36,031 nt of DNA from Lacihabitans sp. LS3-19. GTDB taxonomy: Bacteria; Bacteroidota; Bacteroidia; Cytophagales; Spirosomataceae. Position numbers and translations under genes: made by a program. Below, piece by piece: positions 17,806 to 26,361 of this stretch (its first letter is position 1; every line of letters starts with the position of its first letter). The stretch is taken from NCBI RefSeq assembly GCF_024343575.1, contig NZ_RJUA01000022.1:1-36031 (forward strand). The letters run 5' to 3'. The notes beneath the pieces are model-generated. The model searched no databases. It was not told the DNA's origin and was given only the letters and a program-made list of their open reading frames with translations.

Positions 17806-19170
17806 TCACAATCGCTCATAATTCTTAGCAACATCGTCAACTACCAAAACCCAATCTTGCCCATAACCCGTGCTTGGAGGAGTGAAAAGTTTGGTGCCTT
17901 TATTCCCGAATTTGCCTGCATCAGTAACTTTTCCGTTACGAGGATTGTACCAAAATGCGGAGAGTTCATTTCCAGATATTTTTCCAAGATTTAGTGTAAA
18001 AGGTTTTCCGTAAACTGTATAAATATAAGCATAATCATTTCCTTTTGTGGCCTGAATACGTTCGTGGGTTGGTAAATCGTTTTCTACAACCAAACTTTGA
18101 TCAGGAATTCTATCCAATATCGGCCGAGATGCTATCAATTTTTTTAGATATTTTACCTGCTGTGCCGCTGGCAAATCCAATGCAAATTGCCAATAATTTT
18201 TCGGACCATTTACCGCTTCAGTTTTGGGAGAATACATTTGCCAGATATCATGACAGCCATAAGTAAACCCAAAAGCCCCAGCAAAAACATCCAAATAAAT
18301 GGCTTTTCGGACGTCGTAGGCACTTGTGGTTCCGTTTTCGGTTGCATTAAAACAAACAGGATGGTCTTCATATATCGGCTCTCCATCTATGGTTGGCTTT
18401 GTGGGCAATCTATCGTACGAATTTTTGATTCGATCATATACCGGAATGTCACGGCAGTGCCCAGTTTGGAACATATTGAAATCAAACCAAGGCGAATTAT
18501 GAAACCACTCACTCGCTCCTGCATCATTTGGCTGCGGATGATAGCTAATCACTCCTTTATCATTTCCTCCCAATCCTTCCACTACGCCTGCGGCCATAGC
18601 TTCCCAGATTGCTACGTCATTGCTGCCAGGTCTTGGGTTGCGGTCGCCACCTAAAATCCATACAATATTTGTGCGGTTTTTATAGCGATTGGCTATCCAT
18701 TGTCCATAAACCTTAGCATTGGTTTCATTAAATATTTCGGGGCCAGAACCCCAACGATCTTTGAAAATTTTGTCGCCCCAAGTAGGTAAAAGGCCAATGT
18801 TGATTCCTAGTTCATTGGCTTTTTCTATTATAAAATCTACATGTTTAAAATACGCCTCGTTGGGCTGAGTCGGGTCATTGTTTATCAGCGGTTTATCTCC
18901 GTAAGCATTCGGTTTGTTCAAGCCGTCCATTTCGGCCAATGCTACTGCTTGCACCAAAGTAAATCCCTGCGTGGCACGTTTTCCAAGATAAAAAGTCGCC
19001 TCCTCACGGTCAAGCCTGTGGAACAATTCCCAAGCGGTATCGCCCACCCAAACAAAAGGTTTACCATCTTTCATAAGGTACCTTTTGTTAGTACTTACTC
19101 TGAAACTTTGAGCAAAGGTGAAATGAATTGCAAAAGCTAAAAAGAAGAAAAGTCCAAGAGATTTTTTCAT
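17806..19170 (-). CDS. Secreted GH140/DUF4038 (apiosidase-like) glycosidase
   Basis: The 454-residue protein has a signal peptide (residues 1-21, ...TFAQ) and an apiosidase-like TIM barrel opening with 'MKDGKPFVWVGDTAWELFHRL' features. Likely acid/base and nucleophile are D176 in 'WILGGDRNP' and E264 in 'DGEPIYED', by analogy with the GH140 apiosidase of Bacteroides. A C-terminal domain (about 370-454, 'YAYIYTVYGKPFTLN', 'AFWYNPRNGK') matches the collagen-binding-like domain usually attached to this family. The actual substrate may not be apiose. It sits in the periplasm or outside the cell and faces the cupin operon tail-to-tail. Confidence 0.9.
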   Translation of the reverse strand: MKKSLGLFFFLAFAIHFTFAQSFRVSTNKRYLMKDGKPFVWVGDTAWELFHRLDREEATFYLGKRATQGFTLVQAVALAEMDGLNKPNAYGDKPLINNDPTQPNEAYFKHVDFIIEKANELGINIGLLPTWGDKIFKDRWGSGPEIFNETNAKVYGQWIANRYKNRTNIVWILGGDRNPRPGSNDVAIWEAMAAGVVEGLGGNDKGVISYHPQPNDAGASEWFHNSPWFDFNMFQTGHCRDIPVYDRIKNSYDRLPTKPTIDGEPIYEDHPVCFNATENGTTSAYDVRKAIYLDVFAGAFGFTYGCHDIWQMYSPKTEAVNGPKNYWQFALDLPAAQQVKYLKKLIASRPILDRIPDQSLVVENDLPTHERIQATKGNDYAYIYTVYGKPFTLNLGKISGNELSAFWYNPRNGKVTDAGKFGNKGTKLFTPPSTGYGQDWVLVVDDVAKNYERL

Positions 19171-19291
19171 AAAAAAAGAATATTATTTAAGGTTATCAAA
19201 AATAGTTTAATCTTTTGGTTTTTAAAGAATGGTTTTGGCGAAATTATTTTTTCAAACAAAACTGAGGACCTAAAATATAATTCGCCTAATA

Positions 19292-19852
19292 TTGTTAATC
19301 AAAACAAAAAATATTCTTTTGAAATACTCCTATTTGTGGTTATTGGTCTTCTCTCTGAATTTTGGTTTTGCACAAAAGACTGGCAGTGAAATATCAGGTG
19401 ATATTTTATCAAATGCTCTTCCAATTTCAGCATTTGCCACCACATTATTTTTCAGAAATCAACAAAAAGGCACCTTGCAATTCGCCGAATCTATGGCGAC
19501 ATCTTTTGTGGTTACGCATAGTTTGAAGCGAATTATTGACAAACCTAGACCCAATGGCGGGAGATTTAGCTTTCCTTCTGGGCATACTTCTTCGGCTTTT
19601 ACGGGTGCGGCATTTTTACAAAGACGCTATGGCTGGAAGATCGGCCTTCCCTCCTACTTATTGGCTTCTTATGTGGGATATACAAGAATAAAAGCCCGAA
19701 AACACGACATCTATGACGTAACCGCTGGGGCAATTGTTGGAGTTGGGAGTGTGTATTTATTTACCAAACCTTATAAAAACCCCAACAATACTTTTTCGAT
19801 TAATAAAACCAATGATACTTATTGGTTAAATGCTTCATTTCGAATAAAGTAA
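19292..19852 (+). CDS. PAP2-family phosphatase, TTG start
   Basis: The three-part acid-phosphatase signature is complete: K79-x6-RP (to R86-P87), PSGH at 95-98, and R132-x5-H138-x3-D142. These enzymes remove phosphate from lipids such as phosphatidic acid or undecaprenyl diphosphate. At 186 residues it is short, with a signal-like hydrophobic start ending 'FGFAQ' and a few hydrophobic helices, which suggests a periplasmic or inner-membrane position. The only suitable start in frame is TTG at 19292; the next ATG (M68) would cut into the domain. It is transcribed alone. Confidence 0.9.
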   Translation: MLIKTKNILLKYSYLWLLVFSLNFGFAQKTGSEISGDILSNALPISAFATTLFFRNQQKGTLQFAESMATSFVVTHSLKRIIDKPRPNGGRFSFPSGHTSSAFTGAAFLQRRYGWKIGLPSYLLASYVGYTRIKARKHDIYDVTAGAIVGVGSVYLFTKPYKNPNNTFSINKTNDTYWLNASFRIK

Positions 19853-19920
19853 ATATCCAATTTTTAAAATCTGAATAGATTTATAAATTGATTTGGGTAA
19901 ATATATTTGCCAAAATCTCT

Positions 19921-19928
19921 TATGTTTG
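19921..19928 (+). promoter_or_regulatory. Candidate -7 element of the metal-binding lipoprotein gene
   Basis: TATGTTTG matches TAnnTTTG and lies 23 bp before the preferred ATG at 19952. A TATATTTG at 19902-19909 is a second candidate. No TTTG -33 element stands at consensus spacing for either, so the call is tentative. Confidence 0.35.
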
Positions 19929-19951
19929 TACACAAAAAACTTAAAATCAAT

Positions 19952-20185
19952 ATGAAAAAAATAGCAGTTCTAGCATTATTTATTGCCTTTGCGGCGGCAT
20001 CATGTTCAACAGAATCAAAAACTGAGGAAGCTAAAGAAGAACAATTGGCAGAAGTGTACGCATGCCCAATGCACCCAGAAATAACTGGCATAAAAGGTGA
20101 TACATGTTCGATTTGTCACATGGATTTAACCCTAAAAGGTGAAGAGATGCATGGAGACCATATGGACTCTACAATGAGCCACTGA
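19952..20185 (+). CDS. Heavy-metal-binding lipoprotein
   Basis: The open frame could start at 19907, but the ATG at 19952 gives a proper lipoprotein signal: MKKIAVLALFIAFAAASC with the lipid-modified Cys at 18. The 77-residue product then has an acidic linker and one heavy-metal-binding domain with 'YACPMHPEITGIKGDTCSICHMDL', the motif found in copper/silver efflux partners such as CusB-type adaptors and P-type ATPases. A His/Met-rich tail (MHGDHMDSTMSH) adds metal ligands. It is probably an outer- or inner-membrane-anchored metal buffer. A strong terminator follows directly, so it is transcribed on its own, with the PepSY gene 88 bp downstream. Confidence 0.9.
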   Translation: MKKIAVLALFIAFAAASCSTESKTEEAKEEQLAEVYACPMHPEITGIKGDTCSICHMDLTLKGEEMHGDHMDSTMSH

Positions 20186-20206
20186 TATCAGAATCGAATA
20201 ACAATT

Positions 20207-20240
20207 AAAGGGTAAAATCACATTTTATCCTTTTTTTATT
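20207..20240 (+). terminator. Rho-independent terminator after the lipoprotein gene
   Basis: AAAGGGTAAAAT (20207-20218), loop CAC, ATTTTATCCTTT (20222-20233): a 12-bp stem with one G-U pair, running into a T tract (20231-20237). It begins 22 bp after the stop. Confidence 0.85.
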
Positions 20241-20272
20241 TTCAGATAATTTTAAAAGACCAATTCTTAAAA

Positions 20273-21025
20273 ATGAAAAAAGGGGAATTTCATAGAAAAA
20301 TAAGAAAATCGCATCGCTGGTTGGGGGTCATATTGGGTGTTCAGTTTTTGTTTTGGACTGTCGGAGGTTTGTATTTCAGCTGGTCTGATATGGACGAGAT
20401 CCATGGAGATCATCAAAAAGCACATATTCATCCCTTGGGAAGCAATCTACACCTCCAAAACCCGCAAGAAATAATAGAGAAAATCAAAGAAAAAGATACA
20501 GTAAACTTCATTTTTGATATTAAACTCATTCAGGTTTTTCATAAACCCGTTTATCAAATCACCTATTCTGCTCAGCACGACAGAGCAAAAAAAACACAAC
20601 TGGCGAACGCTGAAACTGGCGAATTAAGACCCGCTCTTTCTGAAAAAGAAGCTACGCAAATGGCACAGGAGGCATTTTCTAATGATGCAAAAATAGAAAA
20701 AGTAGAGTATTTAGAAACTACCAATGGCCATCATGAATACCGAGAGTCGCCTTTGCCAGCTTATGCGGTCACCTTTGTACATCCAAGCCACACCACAGTA
20801 TATGTAGCTTCAGAAATGGGAACTGTGCAAAAGTTCAGAAATAACAAATGGCGAGTTTTCGATTTCCTTTGGATGTTGCACACGATGGATTATAAAAGTC
20901 GGGACAACCTTTCTAACATACTCCTACGGGCCTTTTCTATTTTTGGTTTGTTTACAATTGCCTCTGGCTTTACTCTGTTTTTTGTTAGCAGGAAAAAACC
21001 AAAAAACAATAAAAACCAAATCTAG
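20273..21025 (+). CDS. PepSY-associated transmembrane protein
   Basis: The 250-residue protein has one transmembrane helix near the N-terminus (about 17-36, after 'RKIRKSHRWLGVILGVQFLF'), a periplasmic region with PepSY-type segments (for example 'NAETGELRPALSEKEATQMAQEAF', about residues 112-135), and a second helix near the C-terminus (about 216-236) ending in a lysine-rich tail. 'HRWLG' and the 'LWMLHTMD' stretch are typical of PepSY-TM proteins tied to iron/siderophore reduction or metal handling. Two 'HGDH'-like histidine clusters are in the N-terminal periplasmic part. Its position after a metal-binding lipoprotein supports a metal role. Exact function is unknown. Confidence 0.85.
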   Translation: MKKGEFHRKIRKSHRWLGVILGVQFLFWTVGGLYFSWSDMDEIHGDHQKAHIHPLGSNLHLQNPQEIIEKIKEKDTVNFIFDIKLIQVFHKPVYQITYSAQHDRAKKTQLANAETGELRPALSEKEATQMAQEAFSNDAKIEKVEYLETTNGHHEYRESPLPAYAVTFVHPSHTTVYVASEMGTVQKFRNNKWRVFDFLWMLHTMDYKSRDNLSNILLRAFSIFGLFTIASGFTLFFVSRKKPKNNKNQI

Positions 21026-21044
21026 TTTTTTCAATTACTTATTT

Positions 21045-21077
21045 AGAACAAAGGCTTTTTTATAATTTGGTTTGTTC
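21045..21077. terminator. Weak hairpin between convergent PepSY and glycosyltransferase genes
   Basis: GAACAAA (21045-21051) and TTTGTTC (21071-21077) form a 7-bp inverted repeat around a T-rich loop in the 62-bp convergent gap. It could act as a bidirectional terminator, but the loop is long and the T tract sits inside it. Confidence 0.3.
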
Positions 21078-21087
21078 AACATAAAAC

Positions 21088-22335
21088 TCAAATTGCATTT
21101 TGTAATAAAACAGCCCAGGTTGCTTTGGTCTTTTCAAAATCGTCGAAATGCTTCTTTACATTTTTTCTATATTTCTCAAACTCGACGAGTATTTTGTTAA
21201 ATTCATCAGTTTTAAAAAAGGAACAAAGCTTTGGAATAGTATAGCTCAGATTCGTTTTCATGGTCTGCATTGTAGCTTCAAAATTCTCATTTTCAGTCAC
21301 ATAAACCAAAAGAGGCTTATATCTAACCCAACCGATGGTGGCTTGCACAAAACGATTCAATATCTCCGGACTGGTATTTTCAATGGCCTTTAATTGTACA
21401 GGTAAAACACCGTTCAGAAGGTTATTGTACATCGAGAAGCCGTCGTGAAAAGTATAACAAGGCACTTTTAGCACTTTTAGATCAGTAAGAGCTGTACTCA
21501 TGAAAGTATCTTCGCCTCTGGCTCCCGGAGGATTATAAAATGGCGGAAATTTCTTGTAGTTCTTCAGATTAAAACAAAGGTTGGCTCCAGAAATAAACTT
21601 CATGCCGTTTGTTTCCTCAACTTCATAAGAACGTGAGGTATTTAGTATATTTTCGTCTGCATAAGTTACTCCTTTTTGGTTTATGATTATTTGCTTCATT
21701 TTATCCCACGAAATGATGTCATTGCTAAGGGCATCAATGAATAATTTGAAGTCGTTTTCTGTAAGGTTTTCATCAAACTGAAGATATGGAATAGGCGAAA
21801 TATAACCGCAGTGCAAGCCATGCGTTATATCTGCATCTTTATTAAACTTCAGGTGAGTTACCAATATTTTTTGCCCCATCCAAAGGAGATTGTCATCAGA
21901 GTTTTTGTAGGTCGCTAACGGATATTCATCGTCGTCGATAAACAGCAACTTGTCCATTTTGAGCTTGATGGCAAAGTAGGTCAAGATATTTCTCTTTTTG
22001 GCAAATCCTTCTCCAAATAACAAACTACAGTCTTCTGTATTTATTGGGATATTTTTTTGATTTAGATGCTCTATTTCGGCATTTACTTCATTTACTCCGT
22101 AGAAATGTATCGAATCTACCAGATCTTTCAACGCCAAAGGTACATTTTTATAGTCATTGGTATTGGTATTTTTGTATCGTAAATCGTAAGAAACTAACAC
22201 GTGGATTCTGACATTTTTGTTGTTAATAGAGCCATGTTCTGCCCAATTGTTTATATAGGTTTTTAAAACGTTTTGAAATAATAAACGACCAGTAACAAAC
22301 CCAATCGCTATATTTATTATTTTCGGTTCACTCAT
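21088..22335 (-). CDS. GT-A-type glycosyltransferase-like protein
   Basis: No named family is certain, but the 415-residue protein has GT-A hallmarks. It opens with a Rossmann-like strand ('IINIAIGFVTGR'). A metal/nucleotide-binding acidic cluster 'LFIDDDEYP' (D134-D136, E137) follows 'KRNILTYFAIKLKMDKL'. 'ISGANLCFNL' (248-257) and 'GARGEDTFMS' (271-280) resemble the acceptor-side ED motif of GT2-like enzymes. There is no signal peptide or membrane helix, so it should work in the cytoplasm on a nucleotide-sugar donor. No other glycosylation gene is adjacent. The 694 bp upstream (22336-23029) hold no gene; only the terminator at 22956-22990 is recognisable there. Confidence 0.6.
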   Translation of the reverse strand: MSEPKIINIAIGFVTGRLLFQNVLKTYINNWAEHGSINNKNVRIHVLVSYDLRYKNTNTNDYKNVPLALKDLVDSIHFYGVNEVNAEIEHLNQKNIPINTEDCSLLFGEGFAKKRNILTYFAIKLKMDKLLFIDDDEYPLATYKNSDDNLLWMGQKILVTHLKFNKDADITHGLHCGYISPIPYLQFDENLTENDFKLFIDALSNDIISWDKMKQIIINQKGVTYADENILNTSRSYEVEETNGMKFISGANLCFNLKNYKKFPPFYNPPGARGEDTFMSTALTDLKVLKVPCYTFHDGFSMYNNLLNGVLPVQLKAIENTSPEILNRFVQATIGWVRYKPLLVYVTENENFEATMQTMKTNLSYTIPKLCSFFKTDEFNKILVEFEKYRKNVKKHFDDFEKTKATWAVLLQNAI

Positions 22336-22955
22336 TTTTAATTGTTTAATATTTTAGAAAATCCGTAAAAAATCAAAGTGTGTATCAATCAGAATCTCAA
22401 AGGCTATCCAAAAGCCAAAAAGGTATAAAGTCTACCCACAAAAAAAAGTAAACAAACGAAAAAGAGACATAATAAACAGCTAATAACCAAGGAATAAATA
22501 TCCTAATTGGTAATTGATTGAAAGTATTGTAATAGCCCAAAGGCCAAATGCAAGCTAATTTGAATTTGATAGGAAGAACGAGTTTTTTTCTAAAAATTAT
22601 ATTAGAAAAAATCAGGAACTACAGCAAAACTTCTAGGAATTGGCGAAACAATAAATACTGCTGAGAAAAACAATTTCGATTTGATATTTATATTAAAATA
22701 GCTAAAAAACTAAATCAAAGAATTCGATCAATACAAACTTGTTTGTTTTTAATTCATGTTTGAACTTGCAAAATCAAATGCTGGTAAATTTCCAAAATTT
22801 TGCTTGGCCATTTCGTAATGGTGAGCGGCAAAGGTACAAAAGTTTATCCATGACCTGACCAAAAAGAATTTTTAAAGCCTATTTATAATCTTTTTACTAT
22901 TTCTTGCGAATGATTTAAATAAAAAAATCATGCTTGAAATAGAAAATAGCTAGGA

Positions 22956-22990
22956 CAAAAAAAACTGAACAATAAATCGCTCAGTTTTCT
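22956..22990 (-). terminator. Rho-independent terminator of the four-gene stress operon
   Basis: On the minus strand AAAACTGA, a 12-base loop and TCAGTTTT (22988-22981 and 22968-22961) form an 8-bp stem followed by a run of eight T (22964-22957), about 40 bp after the stop at 23030. Confidence 0.7.
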
Positions 22991-23029
22991 TAGCCAAAAA
23001 ATAAAATAGGCATTCATCGAAAACTCTCC

Positions 23030-23410
23030 CTAATTCATTTCAAAATGTTTTTTCACGTAGGCATTTTTCTCATTGTCAGTCATTTTATCGGCAGGTTCTA
23101 CGTCAAACTTAATGTCTTTATAATGCAAGTCTAGTTGTAAGTAGTTATAAAGTTCTGTTTTGGCATTCGTAGGCCCAAAAAGTAGCACTTGGTCGTATTT
23201 CAAAATCTCCTCAGCAATCTCATTATAGTAAGCCTCTTGCAATTGTTGCCTTTTGTTGTGCATTAAATTTTCATTTTTGCGAATGGCTTCATCCATAGTT
23301 TCGAATGTAAATTTAGAAACTATAGAATGATTATTTTCTATAGCATCAATATCGATAAAATTAGCTTCAGCATGATCCATCCAAATGCCTAAATTTTTAT
23401 TATTTTCCAT
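23030..23410 (-). CDS. eRF1-like 'translational machinery' domain protein
   Basis: The 126-residue protein fits the small bacterial family related to the C-terminal part of archaeo-eukaryotic release factor eRF1. It has 'LGIWMDHAEANFIDI' at the N-terminus (residues 7-21), then 'VLLFGPTNAKTELYNYL' (75-91) and 'PADKMTDNEKNAYVKKHF' near the end. There is no GGQ peptide-release motif, so it is not a release factor itself. Members are usually found with stress or ribosome-hibernation genes, as here. It is the last gene of the operon, 22 bp after the SHOCT gene, and is followed by a terminator. Confidence 0.7.
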   Translation of the reverse strand: MENNKNLGIWMDHAEANFIDIDAIENNHSIVSKFTFETMDEAIRKNENLMHNKRQQLQEAYYNEIAEEILKYDQVLLFGPTNAKTELYNYLQLDLHYKDIKFDVEPADKMTDNEKNAYVKKHFEMN

Positions 23411-23432
23411 GATTTTTTAGTTTATTTAGTTT

Positions 23433-23639
23433 CTAATTTTCCAAAAGTTTCTTCTTTTCCAGATAGTCTTCTTTACTTATTTCGCCTTGGGCAAAACGTT
23501 TCTTCAATATGTCTAATGGCGAGTCTTTTTTGGCTCTTTGACCTGGAATATTATAAGGTGTTGCAAAAATCCAAAAGATTAAAATACACCATACAAACCA
23601 CCAAATAAGATGCATGCCGCCAAAGTGATAATTCATCAT
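23433..23639 (-). CDS. Small membrane protein with SHOCT domain
   Basis: A frame is open from 23666, but that start would overlap the upstream gene by 23 bp. The ATG at 23639 (or 23636) gives a 4-bp (or 7-bp) gap and a cleaner N-terminus. The roughly 68-residue product has one Trp-rich membrane helix (about 10-28) and a C-terminal SHOCT segment 'PLDILKKRFAQGEISKEDY' (about 42-60), a short helical pair thought to help oligomerisation. Its function is unknown. It is cotranscribed with HPF-like and eRF1-like genes. Confidence 0.8.
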   Translation of the reverse strand: MMNYHFGGMHLIWWFVWCILIFWIFATPYNIPGQRAKKDSPLDILKKRFAQGEISKEDYLEKKKLLEN

Positions 23640-23643
23640 AATT

Positions 23644-23958
23644 TTAATGGTTTTGGATTTTCCCAATTATCGTTTCTAAAGAGGCTTTTAGTTTCTCAAC
23701 AGCACCTGATATGGCTTTTTCTACCACATCGCCTTTGTCTGACACTGCTATGGGTTGTCTACCTTCTATGCGAGCCTCAAGTGTACAAAGTATATCCTTT
23801 GGGCCATCTTTTTTGCCATTTTGATCCGCTATATGAGCCTCTATCCTAGATAATTGAGAGCTAAATCTCTTTAATTCTTTTTCAATCAGAGATGTAAAAT
23901 ATTCTTCGTGTCTTTCGTCTCCGTTGATGGTTTTGTCGGTATTATATTGGATTATCAT
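23644..23958 (-). CDS. HPF/RaiA-family ribosome-associated protein
   Basis: The 104-residue protein has the short single-domain S30AE (HPF/RaiA) pattern: an N-terminal strand 'MIIQYNTDKTI', a helix with 'EEYFTSLIEKELKRF', 'RIEAHIADQNG' and 'TLEARIEGRQPIAVSDKGDVVEKAISGAVEKL' features. Such proteins bind the 30S decoding region and hold ribosomes inactive in stationary phase or stress. It lacks the long C-terminal dimerisation domain of long HPF. It lies second in the operon, 23 bp after the acidic protein gene and just before the SHOCT gene. Confidence 0.82.
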   Translation of the reverse strand: MIIQYNTDKTINGDERHEEYFTSLIEKELKRFSSQLSRIEAHIADQNGKKDGPKDILCTLEARIEGRQPIAVSDKGDVVEKAISGAVEKLKASLETIIGKIQNH

Positions 23959-23981
23959 TTTCCTAATTGTTTATAATTTTA

Positions 23982-24488
23982 TTAATCTTCGTCTAAATCA
24001 CTGTGAGCATCGCCACCCAGGCTGTAATAGTTATTTTCTTCGTCCTCACTTCCTACGCTTTCTTGTTGGTCATCAAGTTCCGATCCTGGCACGTCCAAGT
24101 CATCCCCAGACATATCATCCTCAAAACCTTTTTCGTTCATTAAGCCTTTTTCAACATTTGGGGATTTCTTTTTAGATAGATCACTAGGATTCATATCCAT
24201 TTCTTTTTTGCCTTTTCGGTAAATATCTTCCGACGCTGGATAAAGCGGATAACCTGGAAAATTCTCAACTTTTGCCTGATTATTGGCACTAACATGCGTT
24301 TCGGCATATTCACCTATCAAGTCTACCAGAGAATTATAATATTCCTCTAGATTCTTAACATTTATTCCCTTTTCATCTGATGTTTTTACGGGCATTTCAG
24401 CAATAAATTTGGTAAGTTCAGGAAAATCCTTTTGGATCTTCATTGTTATGTTTATAATCTCTTTGTCCCAATCTCGGTTTTGTTCCAT
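23982..24488 (-). CDS. Conserved acidic hypothetical protein heading the stress-type operon
   Basis: The 168-residue product has a helical N-terminal half ('MEQNRDWDKEIINITMKIQ', 'LEEYYNSLVDLIGEYAE'), a central 'GYPLYPASEDIYRKGKKE' motif, and a very acidic disordered C-terminus ending 'YYSLGGDAHSDLDED'. There is no signal peptide. No function is known to me, although the pattern looks like a conserved Bacteroidota family. It is the first gene of the four-gene operon with HPF-like, SHOCT and eRF1-like proteins, so a role in the same stress response is likely. The 600 bp upstream (24489-25090) show no gene. Confidence 0.8.
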   Translation of the reverse strand: MEQNRDWDKEIINITMKIQKDFPELTKFIAEMPVKTSDEKGINVKNLEEYYNSLVDLIGEYAETHVSANNQAKVENFPGYPLYPASEDIYRKGKKEMDMNPSDLSKKKSPNVEKGLMNEKGFEDDMSGDDLDVPGSELDDQQESVGSEDEENNYYSLGGDAHSDLDED

Positions 24489-25031
24489 TTCTTTTTTTGT
24501 TTACTTCTTATCGAAAAACCGCCTTTCGACATTTCTCAGATACATTTTCTTACCGTCTCGTTTTTATTTACAATTCGATTTTATTCAAACTTTCGAACAA
24601 TAAAAAACTTTCTTGAACAGCTTTGCGAGAAAATCTCCCTTGAAGAATTGTTCATTTTTGTAAAGCTACCCCAATGCCATCGCATAAGTGTTACACAATT
24701 CGTGAAAATGTTTGCATAATTGCCACATTTTAGCATGTTTGGGAATGCTTCTCTTAAAAAGCAGAATCAAATCACATGGTTTATTCTTCAGAATTTCGAA
24801 GAGATAAAGTTCATCTTTAAAACTTGAAATATTTTAAAGAATAATGTGCTAGGAGATGGATTTTTTGGAAAAGCAGTTAAAAAAAATTGCCGGATTTTTA
24901 ATTGTAAAGAGGATTTTAGAATTGAACAGCATTTTAATCGAAATAAAACCAAAGGGTTGTGTTAGAAAATTCTTTAAAAACAAAGTTTCAATTTTAAAGG
25001 ACCATCCTCTCTAGTGAATTTATAATGCATA

Positions 25032-25067
25032 TAAAAAAGTCGGCACGCCTTATTCAACATGCCGACC
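25032..25067 (-). terminator. Rho-independent terminator after the duplicated-domain protein gene
   Basis: On the minus strand GTCGGCA (25066-25060) and TGCCGAC (25045-25039) form a 7-bp GC-rich stem that can extend with G-U pairs, followed by six T (25038-25033). It starts 24 bp after the stop at 25091. Confidence 0.9.
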
Positions 25068-25090
25068 TATAGAATTCCTTAATTTACTTC

Positions 25091-25708
25091 CTATTTTTTG
25101 AATTTTATACCGCCTGCTGTTTTACCCGCTCCATACACAATACCATCAATCTCTTCTTTATCTTTCTCTGCATCTTTCACAAGTTTCTTAACAAACTGTG
25201 AGACATCTTCTTCGATTGAATTATTAACTAAACCACCTGTAAGAGCAGATTTCATCTTAAATCCACCTTTTTTTGAATTTAAAACCTCATAATCTAACAA
25301 TGGATCACTTAAAATATAAATTTCAACACCCTCAATTTTTTGCACCCTCGCCAACATTTTTAAATCAGCTTTTGGTTTTTTGAATTTTACGGCTACAATT
25401 TTTTTGCCTGAAGAATAAATAATCGCATCAAACTCATACTTTTCATCTTTGGCTTCTTTGATTGCTTTTCTTACAAATTGCCCCGCTTTTTCACTAACGC
25501 CTTCATTTACCAAGCCACCCGTCAACAAAGAGGAGGCTTTTAAACCCGTACCAACATCGAATACGACATCATAATCATTTAAAGGTTCGTTCATAAAATA
25601 GACCTCTATACCGTCTATCTTGTTGACTCTAGCCAAGCCTTTTTTACTTTGAGAAAAAGACAGTGACCAAAAAGCCATCATTACTAAGGTTAAAATTGTT
25701 TTTTTCAT
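25091..25708 (-). CDS. Secreted protein of two tandem copies of an unnamed ~90-residue domain
   Basis: The frame opens at 25753, but the ATG at 25708 gives a normal signal peptide (MKKTILTLVMMAFWSLSFSQ), so a 205-residue protein is preferred. After it, two repeats of the same domain can be aligned by eye. 'LARVNKIDGIEVYFMNEPL...LTGGLVN...FVRKAIKEA' is repeated as 'LARVQKIEGVEIYILSDPL...LTGGLVN...FVKKLVKDA', and each ends in 'VKFKK' or 'IKFKK'. The pattern of a strand, helix and 'GxxxxxGxKF' ending weakly recalls the YbjQ/DUF74 metal-binding-like fold, but this is not certain. It is transcribed alone with a strong terminator. The region upstream to 26361 (653 bp) holds no convincing gene. Confidence 0.8.
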   Translation of the reverse strand: MKKTILTLVMMAFWSLSFSQSKKGLARVNKIDGIEVYFMNEPLNDYDVVFDVGTGLKASSLLTGGLVNEGVSEKAGQFVRKAIKEAKDEKYEFDAIIYSSGKKIVAVKFKKPKADLKMLARVQKIEGVEIYILSDPLLDYEVLNSKKGGFKMKSALTGGLVNNSIEEDVSQFVKKLVKDAEKDKEEIDGIVYGAGKTAGGIKFKK

Positions 25709-26361
25709 TTTACTTTTTTTTTTAGGTTTATAATTCATACAACACATACACAATTGTTAATGAGTACATTATAAAATAATATACTTATGGAACTCCTTCG
25801 AAATATCTGCCTCGACAAATCATCAGACTTATCGAAACGAAATCAAAACAACACAGGTAAACCTATAAAAGGTCTAATTTCAGATTAAGAAAAACAATTA
25901 AAAAAAACAGGATTGGGGAAGCTTGCTCTTCCAGTGAAGTTTCTTATAATTTTCATGTCTATTTGTTAATTTTATTTTTGTTTTGTCGTGTTCACAAACC
26001 TATATATTATTCTGATTATTTCCTCAAAAAAAATCCAATTTTTATTGAACAGAAGCCTAAAATTCAACAAAAATTCACTTTTTCATAGACTTAAATCACA
26101 CAATATCAACTACATACAAATACCAAAAACAACAATAATTGACTTTCATCTCAAAATATTCTGAAAGAAATTTGGAAGATAGATTGTGAAGATTTCCAAA
26201 CAGAATCATAAGCAGCCAAATCATTTGAAAAATAAAATAATGAGGATAGAAAATCCTATTTTTACATATCCTCGACATGTCCTCCGGAATATGATGAAGT
26301 GCTGAAAGTTGGATTTTGAACGCTGGGTAATTTTAAAATTTTGTATAAATGATTTACAATT

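Noticed and set aside
18187-18654. 155-residue plus-strand open frame
   Set aside because: It lies opposite the GH140-like gene, whose frame has catalytic motifs and a signal peptide.
26096-26278. 60-residue open frame on the minus strand
   Set aside because: Low-complexity, aromatic-rich translation of AT-rich DNA, with no domain and no leader signals.
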